Below, piece after piece: positions 58,166 through 64,000 of a stretch of DNA of 64,000 bases. The notes beneath the pieces are model-generated. The model ran no database searches. It saw only the letters and a list, made by a program, of their open reading frames with translations, and was not told the DNA's origin. Origin of the DNA: Acidobacteriota bacterium (GTDB lineage: Bacteria > Acidobacteriota > Vicinamibacteria > Vicinamibacterales > UBA2999); the NCBI GenBank assembly GCA_947465645.1, contig CANIBQ010000006.1:51564-115563 (forward strand), in the 5' to 3' direction. The first letter of the stretch is position 1; each line of letters opens with the position of its first letter. The position numbers and the translations under genes are program-made.

Positions 58166-61006
58166 TCATTCTTCCTGCTCGCCCGGGGCATTGCAAGAAG
58201 GAGCCGCGATCCCGATCCGCGCCATCGTCTTGAGCAGGCCTTGCCGAGACAGCCCCAGCTCCGCCGCCGCGCGGGTCCGGCTGCCACCTGCGCGCGCCAG
58301 CGCCACCTCCACGCACCGCCGGTCGAACTGCATGCGTGCGTCGGCCAGGCGGCGTGACGTCACGCTCACCGCGCCGGTGATCGCCGCCGGCAGCAGCGAC
58401 GCGCGCACCAGTCCCCGAGCCGGGGCTGCGACGGCCAGCGCCGCCATGACGTTCTGGAGCTCGCGCACGTTGCCTGGCCAGTGGTACCGCGACAGCTCCG
58501 CGAGGACGCCGTGCGTGAGCGTGGCCGTCGAGCCGACGCGGGGGGCGGATGATGACCAGAAATGCGTGGCGAGCACGGGAATGTCTTCGGGCCGATCGCG
58601 AAGCGGCGGGATGCATATCCGGATCACATCGAGGCGATACAGCAGGTCCTGCCGGAACCGGCCGCCGGCGACTTCGGTCTTCATGTCCCGGTTCGTGGCG
58701 GTGACGAGACGCACGTCGATTGCGCGGCTGAAGGTCTCCCCGATCCGGCGGACCTCCTGCTGCTGGAGGACGCGCAGGAGCTTGGCCTGCCCGCGAGGTG
58801 AGAGGTCGGGCAACTCGTCGAGAAAGACGGTTCCGCCGTCCGCGTCTTCAAACAGCCCTGCCCGCTCGGTCACCGCGCCGGTGAAGGCCCCCCGCGCATG
58901 GCCGAACAGCTCCGATTCGAGGAGGTCGTCGGGAAGCGCCGCGCAGTTCACGTCACAGAAGCGGCGTTCGCGGCGCGGCCCGAGCTGGTGGACAGCCCTC
59001 GCCACCAGCTCCTTCCCTGCCCCGCTCTCGCCTTCGATCAGGACTGAAAACGGCGCGGTCGCGGCGCGGGCAATGGCGCGCCTGACCTCGCCCATCGCGG
59101 CGCTGCTGCCGACCAGCTCGGGAATGGACGTTGACGCCCGCGCGGTGTCGCGCGCGTCGGTGAGGAGCGCCTCGACCCGCGGGGCGGCGATGGCGGCGGC
59201 GAGTTCGAGGTACTCCACCGCATGCGGCGGTGGCTCCCGGTCGAGAGGCCAGCGACACGCGACGGCAGCCAGCAGCCGGGCACCGAGCCGCACGGGCACT
59301 CCGGCTTCCCGTCCTCCGTTCTGCATCTCCACGGGAATGGAGATGCCGGCATCGACGACCCGCGTCCCCAGGTGGGTCGGCAGGCCGGAACCCGCGCTCA
59401 TGAGCGCGGTTGCGGGACCGGCGTCCGCTGAAACGAGGTCCACACGGGACGTCTGCAGTTCGGCGGCGGCCGCGGCCAGGATCCGCTGCAGCGCCCGGCC
59501 GTCGTCCTCCTCCTCCTGGGCTATTCGAACGAGGCCCGCGGCCACTGTTGCGCCTGGCACGGTCCATTCGCACATTCCCGATCGGGTGACGACAGGTTCA
59601 AGCGCACACGCCACCCGCCGCTCGATCGCGCCGCGCAGCAGCGGCGGGGTGGCCCGGCAGATCCGCTGGAGGTGCTTCGCTTCGCGGGCCGCCTCACGCG
59701 TGCGGCCGGCTCTTCGCAGCATGTCCCACCAGATGACCCGCGCCCTGACGGCGGCCAGAGGCGCACGGGCTTTCCGGGCGCCTCTCGCAACCTCGCGCAG
59801 CGCCTGCTCAGCGAGCGCCAGGTCGCCCGTGACGGCCAGGACGCGAAGGTGCCCGGTATGCGCAATCACTCCTGCACGCGGTTCGAGCGGCTGCGCAGCG
59901 ACCCGCTGAAGCAGCGCCCTCGCCTCCTGCCCGGCCTCGAAGATATGCCCGCGGGCCAGCGAGACCCTCACGGCGATGCCCTGCATGGTCGCCATGACCG
60001 TGTCATCGAGCCCGGACGCAGCGTCAAGCGGGCACGCCAGATCGAGGCGCGCAGCTTCATCGACCCGGTCCTGCCACAGCAGCACCCGGGCAAGCACCGA
60101 TCGCGTCCACGCCGCCCGCGCCGGCGACAGCGCCGTCGTCAACAGCACCGCGCGGCAGATCGCTTCGGCATCCTTCAGGCGCCCGCCGTCCGTACGGGCG
60201 ACGGCCTGCCAGATGCGGGCGTCCGCGATCACGCGCTCGGCGCGGGCTGATTGCCCCTGGTCCGCGGCGTCCTCGAACACTGCGTCAGCGGCACCCACCC
60301 GTCCGCTTTCGAGGAGCAGCCGACCCAGGTCAATCAGAACCTGCGCTGCAGGGACATGGGCCTTGCGCCGGGCAAGCGCCGCGGCGACCTCCCGGGACAG
60401 GCGGTCCGCTGCGGCGTGCCGGCCGGAGCGCGCGAACTGGGCGGCGCGATCGGCTCGCTGGAGATACCGGACCACGTCTGGCGAGGGGGGAATCTCGCGC
60501 GGCGAGCACGGGTCGATTCGGTAAGCGGAGCGCGACTCCCGGACGAGGACCGCGGGCGCCGGCAGGAGGCGGAACGTCAGGAGCACATGCGGTCGCGGAG
60601 AACGGGCGGCGGCATCGACAAATGCCGCACGCGCCACCCCCAGTGAAGCCCCGGACGTGCCGATCAGAAGCAGCGTGCGCTCGCTCAGGTCATCGGCGAG
60701 GGCATCGCGATGGCGCAGGTAGAGCTCCGCCAGGATTGGGACGAACCCCCGCTGGCGGGCCTGTGTGGCAGCTGCACGCGCGAGCGATCCGGCCTGGGAC
60801 GCGTTGGTGGCGTTCGCGACGACCCATCGCGGATCCCCGTCGCGACCATGTCCAAACACTTCGACGAGCGGCGCCAGCGTGCCGGGTAACGCCGACGTAC
60901 AGGCCGAAATGTCCGGGAGGTCGTCCAGGCGAACCTCGTCGCCGGTGACAAGGTCGCAGCCTCGATCGGCGTCATAGGCGAAGTAGCGGTCGCGAATCAG
61001 TCGTGC
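58166..61006 (-). CDS. Large sigma-54-dependent Fis-family transcriptional activator
   Basis: About 946 residues. A long helical N-terminal region (about 550 residues) with repeat-like segments (AERVIADARIWQAVARTDGG, ARAAWTRSVLARVLLWQDRVDEA) suggests TPR-type helices, then a GAF-like stretch. The AAA+ core has Walker A GESGAGKE, the sigma-54 loop GAFTGA (complete), FLDELPDLSP and RYHWPGNVREL. A C-terminal Fis-type HTH (GGSRTRAAAELGLSRQGLLKTM) binds DNA. It has no receiver domain, so the signal is probably a ligand or partner protein. The frame also offers TTG 61054; ATG 61006 is chosen. It precedes the dpp-type permease genes. Confidence 0.88.
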   Translation of the reverse strand, partial: ARLIRDRYFAYDADRGCDLVTGDEVRLDDLPDISACTSALPGTLAPLVEVFGHGRDGDPRWVVANATNASQAGSLARAAATQARQRGFVPILAELYLRHRDALADDLSERTLLLIGTSGASLGVARAAFVDAAARSPRPHVLLTFRLLPAPAVLVRESRSAYRIDPCSPREIPPSPDVVRYLQRADRAAQFARSGRHAAADRLSREVAAALARRKAHVPAAQVLIDLGRLLLESGRVGAADAVFEDAADQGQSARAERVIADARIWQAVARTDGGRLKDAEAICRAVLLTTALSPARAAWTRSVLARVLLWQDRVDEAARLDLACPLDAASGLDDTVMATMQGIAVRVSLARGHIFEAGQEARALLQRVAAQPLEPRAGVIAHTGHLRVLAVTGDLALAEQALREVARGARKARAPLAAVRARVIWWDMLRRAGRTREAAREAKHLQRICRATPPLLRGAIERRVACALEPVVTRSGMCEWTVPGATVAAGLVRIAQEEEDDGRALQRILAAAAAELQTSRVDLVSADAGPATALMSAGSGLPTHLGTRVVDAGISIPVEMQNGGREAGVPVRLGARLLAAVACRWPLDREPPPHAVEYLELAAAIAAPRVEALLTDARDTARASTSIPELVGSSAAMGEVRRAIARAATAPFSVLIEGESGAGKELVARAVHQLGPRRERRFCDVNCAALPDDLLESELFGHARGAFTGAVTERAGLFEDADGGTVFLDELPDLSPRGQAKLLRVLQQQEVRRIGETFSRAIDVRLVTATNRDMKTEVAGGRFRQDLLYRLDVIRICIPPLRDRPEDIPVLATHFWSSSAPRVGSTATLTHGVLAELSRYHWPGNVRELQNVMAALAVAAPARGLVRASLLPAAITGAVSVTSRRLADARMQFDRRCVEVALARAGGSRTRAAAELGLSRQGLLKTMARIGIAAPSCNAPGEQEE

Positions 61007-61186
61007 CATGGGGACGACGACTGCAACGCGAGCGTCAGCGGGGATCTCGAACAAATCGAGGGATTGTCGTGATCAAGTCCGCAGTTTCTGCACCGCCCAC
61101 GTCCGCCCGCTGCTGCATTTTTTGCGCGCCGCCTCAGCCGGCAAGGGACTTGCGGAACCCCGGTCGCTCACCTCGAAAGGTTGTCA

Positions 61187-62047
61187 ATGCCGCACGCTTT
61201 CTGCACGACCCGCCACGGATCTGCCAGCGTCCTGGCGCTTTGCCTTACGCTTGCCGTCGCGGGATGCGGTGGTGCGTCCTCGCCGACGTCGCCTTCGCCA
61301 ACCCCCTCATCATCCTCGCCGCCGCCCGCGTCCGCTCCACCGCCAGCTGGCGGTGCGGCCGGCGGCGGTGCCGGCGAATCAGGCGGAGGGACGTTCGCGA
61401 TCTCGATTACACCCGCAGCCGTGCAGGGCCAGGTCCGTCCGACGGGCACCGTGACGCTGCCGTCGGCCGCGCCCACGGGCGGCACGGTGGTGACGCTGGC
61501 GAGCAGCAACACCGAAGTTGCGCGGGTTCCTGCGACGGTGACCGTGGGCGCAAACGGGATCAGCGCAAGCTTTGCGGTTGACACGTCAACGGTGACGGCG
61601 GCGTCGACGGTCGCCATCAGTGCGTCCTACGCCGGCACCACGCGCAGCGCGTCGCTCACCGTGCAGGCGCCGCCGCTCATCGCCGCGTTCACCGTCACAT
61701 CGCCGGCGAAAGGCGCCAACGCCTGCGTCCTCGGTCCGGCGCCCGACGAGGCGGACTGCCAGCTCGCCGCGCGCGGCTCGCAGGGGTTCATCGCCGGCTG
61801 GGTATGGACGTATCTGGCGGGCACCGGATCACAGACACGCACGCTCACGACGCCGCTCTCGACGCTGTCGTTCCCGACACGGTGCGAGCTCTTCAACGAC
61901 GCACGCGGCGGGGACGATGCGAACGGCGGGAAGTTCCTGGAGATGGAGATTCAGCTCTACGTGCGGGACGCGGGAGGCAACCGCAGCAACACCGTGCGGC
62001 AGCCGGTCAGGCTCTACCCGAACCGGCTGTGTGGCTTCAACTATTGA
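61187..62047 (+). CDS. Lipoprotein with Ig-like domain
   Basis: A 286-residue exported lipoprotein. The lipobox LAVAGC puts Cys27 at the lipid site. A Ser/Pro/Gly-rich spacer (about 30-70) is followed by a big_2/Ig-like fold (VQGQVRPTGTVTLPSAAPTGGTVVTLASSNTEVARVPATVT) and a second beta domain with four cysteines (NACVLGP, DCQLAA, RCELF, RLCGFNY). TTG 61181 is an alternative start. It is the last gene before the cassette array and shows no attC of its own. Confidence 0.75.
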   Translation: MPHAFCTTRHGSASVLALCLTLAVAGCGGASSPTSPSPTPSSSSPPPASAPPPAGGAAGGGAGESGGGTFAISITPAAVQGQVRPTGTVTLPSAAPTGGTVVTLASSNTEVARVPATVTVGANGISASFAVDTSTVTAASTVAISASYAGTTRSASLTVQAPPLIAAFTVTSPAKGANACVLGPAPDEADCQLAARGSQGFIAGWVWTYLAGTGSQTRTLTTPLSTLSFPTRCELFNDARGGDDANGGKFLEMEIQLYVRDAGGNRSNTVRQPVRLYPNRLCGFNY

Positions 62048-62147
62048 GGTGAGTCGGCGGGTCTACTCGGTCACGCTTGCCGAGATCGTCGGGGTCAGCC
62101 GCAAGACCTTTGTCGCCGTGTAGGAAACCAGGCCTTGCCTCGATTCC

Positions 62148-62224
62148 GGCTAACAACTGCGCATCACCAGCGGCGCGCTCCGCCGTTTGCGCCAGCGCGC
62201 TGTCTGGTGCATGCGCTGTTATGC
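62148..62224. other. attC recombination site A
   Basis: Boxes GGCTAAC (62148-62154) and GTTATGC (62218-62224) bound the site. Inner arms GCGCATCACCAG (about 62159-62170) and CTGGTGCATGCGC (62204-62216) are complementary, with one extra base in the second arm, the extrahelical base that orients attC folding. It begins 18 bases after the toxin stop on the minus strand. Total 77 bp. Confidence 0.85.
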
Positions 62225-62242
62225 CTCGGAGTTCGATGTGGG

Positions 62243-62554
62243 CTACCCGAGCCACAGGCAGACGGCCCGTTCCACGGGCGCCATCTGACCAGCGCTGAGT
62301 TTCCCCAACGATCGAATCAACTTGGCGTGTGGAATGGTAACGAGATTCTGCGCATCGAACACACCCACGCGCAGGAAGGAGACGGACACTGCCGCCTCGA
62401 ACCGGGACTGACGTGGACTGGTGGTATGCGGAACGAGCGTGACAAGAGCACGGTCGGCGTCCTCAGCGGGGATACTGATGACCAGCGCGGGCCGCACTTT
62501 CGCCGCCATGCCGAGGTCCACCAACCAGACCTCGCCCCGGCGCGGCGACGTCAT
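62243..62554 (-). CDS. MazF/PemK-type toxin
   Basis: A 103-residue member of the PemK/MazF endoribonuclease family. RRGEVWLVDLG at the N-terminus, KVRPALVIS and SVSFLRVGVFDAQNLVTIPHAKLIRSLGKLS are family motifs. Such toxins cut mRNA. It overlaps its antitoxin gene by 4 bp (ATGA) and forms one cassette with it. Confidence 0.88.
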   Translation of the reverse strand: MTSPRRGEVWLVDLGMAAKVRPALVISIPAEDADRALVTLVPHTTSPRQSRFEAAVSVSFLRVGVFDAQNLVTIPHAKLIRSLGKLSAGQMAPVERAVCLWLG

Positions 62555-62739
62555 TCAGGCTGCTCGCGACGATCGAGGTCGCTAAACAGGCGATCGGCGG
62601 CCGCCACCAAGTCGTCGTCTTGCGGCAAGTCGTGCGGGGCCAAGGCCACCCGACGCGCGAGTTCCGCCACGAGCTCCGACCGATCCCGATCCGGGAGCGC
62701 CTCGAATTCGTCGAGCAGCTTCTGCGTCGCGTGCGTCAT
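62551..62739 (-). CDS. Antitoxin of the MazF/PemK-type module
   Basis: A 62-residue acidic protein. ATQKLLDEFEALPDRDRSELVAELARRV matches the small addiction-module antitoxins that precede PemK/MazF toxins in many cassettes. The C-terminus (DLVAAADRLFSDLDRREQPE) is probably the toxin-wrapping tail. No DNA-binding domain is evident, so autoregulation would need a partner. It starts 54 bases inside the cassette from attC B. Confidence 0.8.
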   Translation of the reverse strand: MTHATQKLLDEFEALPDRDRSELVAELARRVALAPHDLPQDDDLVAAADRLFSDLDRREQPE

Positions 62740-62793
62740 GAAATCAGAGTCCCACCTTGTGTTCTTCGCGTCAAGCTTGTCGGTGATTCCGAG

Positions 62794-62862
62794 GCATAAC
62801 GGTGGGCATCACCAGCGGCGCACGCTAGTCGAGTTCGCCGACTGGTGCATGCCATGTTAGGC
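62794..62862. other. attC recombination site B
   Basis: Boxes GCATAAC (62794-62800) and GTTAGGC (62856-62862). Arms GGCATCACCAG (62805-62815) and CTGGTGCATGCC (62842-62853) pair with one extra G in the second arm, as in site A. The site is 69 bp and begins 26 bases after the stop of the membrane-protein gene read leftwards. Confidence 0.87.
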
Positions 62863-62888
62863 GTCACATCGCCGATGCCTGCGCAAGG

Positions 62889-63410
62889 TCAGGCGAACCA
62901 GGAACGTTGCATCCAGCCATACAGCACGTGTGCGAGCGCGCGCCACCACGGCGAATCAAACGCCCACACTTCGAATGACTGCTCTGCGATGACCGCCAAA
63001 CCACCCCACACCAGTACCGGATGCACGTACCCGCGTGTCACTCGATCCCGAACGACAGCAACGGGAATCCAGACATACGCAAGGACGACCGCAAACCAGA
63101 GGTCAGGCCGCGGCACCCCTGGAAAGTAGTGGCGGAAGCGAAACCACGCCGGCCACGCCACTACCAACGTGGCGAGCAATAGCCAACGCGCATGTGCTTC
63201 GCGATCTCGCCTTGCCACTATTCCCGCTGCCACCAGCGCGACGAAGAGAGCGCCCGACGTGAAGACACCCAGGAACCCGGAGATGCCGGTAGGACCGTCT
63301 CCCGCTGCGGCGTCCCGCGTGGCTTGAAAAAAGCCCGCCGGGATCATGGTGAGCGCGACCCCTATCGCAAGCGGCAGGCCCGCCCGGCCCAATTGCCTAT
63401 GCCAGCGCAC
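62889..63410 (-). CDS. Cassette-encoded polytopic membrane protein
   Basis: A 173-residue protein with about four or five hydrophobic helices (LPLAIGVALTMIPAGFF, GVFTSGALFVALVAAGIVA, WLLLATLVVAWPAWF, DLWFAVVLAYVWIPVAVV, PVLVWGGLAVIAEQSFEVW). HARWLLLATLVVAWPAWFRF is reminiscent of small integral membrane proteins of uncertain family. The frame starts at GTG 63410. I do not recognise it further. Confidence 0.65.
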   Translation of the reverse strand: MRWHRQLGRAGLPLAIGVALTMIPAGFFQATRDAAAGDGPTGISGFLGVFTSGALFVALVAAGIVARRDREAHARWLLLATLVVAWPAWFRFRHYFPGVPRPDLWFAVVLAYVWIPVAVVRDRVTRGYVHPVLVWGGLAVIAEQSFEVWAFDSPWWRALAHVLYGWMQRSWFA

Positions 63411-63469
63411 GTGATATTCCGTGGGAAGACGTCCGGAGCCGCGCCGAAGCCGAATTGCGTAAGCCGTGA
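63398..63469 (+). pseudogene. Remnant of an antitoxin C-terminus
   Basis: In the plus-strand frame ending at TGA 63467-63469 the translation reads SARDIPWEDVRSRAEAELRKP, which resembles the C-terminus of an addiction-module antitoxin. Its stop overlaps the GTG of the downstream toxin frame by four bases, the usual antitoxin-toxin join. The rest of the antitoxin is missing and the minus-strand membrane gene starts here instead. Confidence 0.45.
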
Positions 63470-63780
63470 CCTAGCGCGTTCGCTTTGAGGACGAGGCTGA
63501 CACCGAGTACCGCCACGCCGGCCGTTGGTATGAAGGCCGTCGGGCCGACCTCGGGACTGAATTCTTCGACGCGGTCGACGCCGCGGTTCGTCAGGTCGTC
63601 GAGTTGCCGCGTGCCGGCGCAGGAGTGCCCCGGCTGCCCGCCACGTCACCGGTCAGACGAATCCCCGTGAGGCGCTTCCCCTATCCCGTCATCTACCTCG
63701 AAACGCCCGCCGCGATCCGAATTCTCGCCGTGGCGCATGACCGCCGAAAACCTGGGTACTGGAAGGGTCGTCTGCTCTAG
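63466..63780 (+). pseudogene. RelE/ParE-type toxin with a nonsense codon at position 3
   Basis: From GTG 63466 the frame is GTG-ACC-TAG, then continues open for 101 codons to TAG 63778-63780. The part after the stop reads RVRFEDEADTEYRHAGRWYE and ends VRRFPYPVIYLETPAAIRIL with AHDRRKPGYWKGRL, typical of RelE/ParE toxins. A single change (TGG to TAG) would explain it. No other start codon lies before the fold, so the toxin should not be made. It is opposite in orientation to the other cassette genes. Confidence 0.75.
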
Positions 63781-63802
63781 TCGCTTTTTGTCGCGCTCGT
63801 CA

Positions 63803-63899
63803 GCCCAACGTGAGCGCTCAGCCGCGAGCCGCGCGTGATGGCAGCTTCGACTTGGCCTTCTGTCGCCCGCGGCTCGTCGGCTGCAGCGCCTTGTTGGGC
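63803..63899. other. attC recombination site C
   Basis: Boxes GCCCAAC (63803-63809) and GTTGGGC (63893-63899) are exact complements. Arms GCGCTCAGCCG (63814-63824) and CGGCTGCAGCGC (63878-63889) pair with one extra G in the second arm. It is 97 bp, longer than sites A and B through its central loop. Confidence 0.87.
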
Positions 63900-64000
63900 C
63901 GCGCCGCCGTTGCGCGACGCCGAGATGCGCTCGCGTCAGCAACTACGACGAGCGCTCGCAAGGCGTCGTTCACGGCCGTAGCGTTTGGGAACACCTCGGC
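63818..64000 (-). CDS. Cassette gene whose C-terminus is encoded by attC (partial)
   Basis: Open from the window's right edge to TGA 63818-63820, 61 codons including the stop. The visible start, FPNATAVNDALRALVVVAD, looks like the ribbon-helix-helix or VapB-type end of an antitoxin. It continues into ARPNKALQPTSRGRQKAKSK and on to a basic tail, all read from attC C. The functional protein likely ends before this tail. The 5' part lies beyond the window. Confidence 0.55.
   Translation of the reverse strand, partial: AEVFPNATAVNDALRALVVVADASASRRRATAARPNKALQPTSRGRQKAKSKLPSRAARG

Larger units (their letters stand above)
62148..64000 (-). mobile_element. Integron-type gene cassette array (distal end), genes read leftwards
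   Basis: Three attC-like sites (62148-62224, 62794-62862, 63803-63899) delimit cassettes of 638 and 1037 bp and a third that leaves the window. In the leftward orientation most genes end directly before or inside an attC, the usual cassette layout. The cassette between the first two sites has end boxes GTTATGC and GCATAAC that are exact complements, as a circularised cassette requires. No integrase gene or attI is in the window; they should lie to the right, or the array may lack an integrase. Confidence 0.8.

Noticed and set aside
57591..59909. Long plus-strand open frame (772 codons) opposite the permease and sigma-54 activator genes
   Set aside because: Arg/Ser/Pro-rich translation with no domain, antisense to well-supported genes; a GC-content artefact.
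61187..62047. Lipoprotein gene as a fourth cassette
   Set aside because: No attC lies on its left side and its orientation is opposite to the array.
62048..62147. Plus-strand frame after the lipoprotein stop ending near 62123
   Set aside because: About 25 codons in a shifted frame with no start or ribosome binding site; probably chance or a frayed gene end.

Overview
The window is GC-rich, almost fully coding chromosomal DNA with no rRNA, tRNA, phage or insertion-sequence genes. The gene set is that of a free-living, prototrophic Gram-negative-type bacterium: complete branched-chain and aromatic amino-acid pathways, LexA, RecG, RNase J, FtsK, AmiC, lipoproteins and an outer-membrane barrel. 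RNase J, an S55 (SpoIVB-like) secreted peptidase, a DUF5916 protein and palindromic elements that encode 'VRLKPDTT' peptides inside genes together suggest Acidobacteriota, perhaps the Vicinamibacteria. That assignment is inference from family content; no phylogeny was run.

Layout. 1-4867: the 3' end of clpB, ftsH, a DisA_N-like protein and a dienelactone hydrolase. 4838-10021 (minus): ilvB-ilvN-ilvC-ilvD. 10200-17959: a glycine-zipper lipoprotein, a diguanylate cyclase, a CDGSH protein, a CoA-binding protein, an ArnT-like transferase, a GlcD-like oxidase, an aspartate aminotransferase, coaD and rsmD. 17956-23726: recG, a secreted protein, lexA with a readable promoter, DUF3467, nth, a zincin and rsmA. 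23881-29447: rnj, ftsK, amiC. 29474-34697: a second dienelactone hydrolase, pepA, a PKD-domain protein, a glycosyltransferase and a JAMM peptidase. 34702-37249 (minus): scoA-scoB-thiolase.

37291-49459 (minus) is an aromatic supra-operon: promoter, a trp leader peptide with an attenuator, aroD with a truncated aroE, trpEGDCFBA, chorismate mutase, DAHP synthase, tyrA, and a DUF5916 gene one base after tyrA. The leader has Tyr-Trp-Trp-Trp-Tyr codons and a 1:2 / 2:3 / 3:4 set of alternative hairpins, so the whole aromatic block is probably controlled by tryptophan supply.

49524-61006: an S55 peptidase and a beta-propeller protein, an ECF sigma/anti-sigma pair, a TPR protein, an orphan DppBC permease pair and a large sigma-54 activator. 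61187-62047: a lipoprotein. 62148-64000: the distal end of an integron-type cassette array read leftwards, with three attC sites, a MazEF-type module, a membrane protein beside a broken RelE/ParE toxin, and a partial gene ending inside attC.

Many intergenic gaps hold imperfect inverted repeats built from short locus-specific words. Some run into genes and form their ends (trpC, aroDE, recG, amiC). These repeats, the trp attenuator and the cassette array are the most interesting content of the window.
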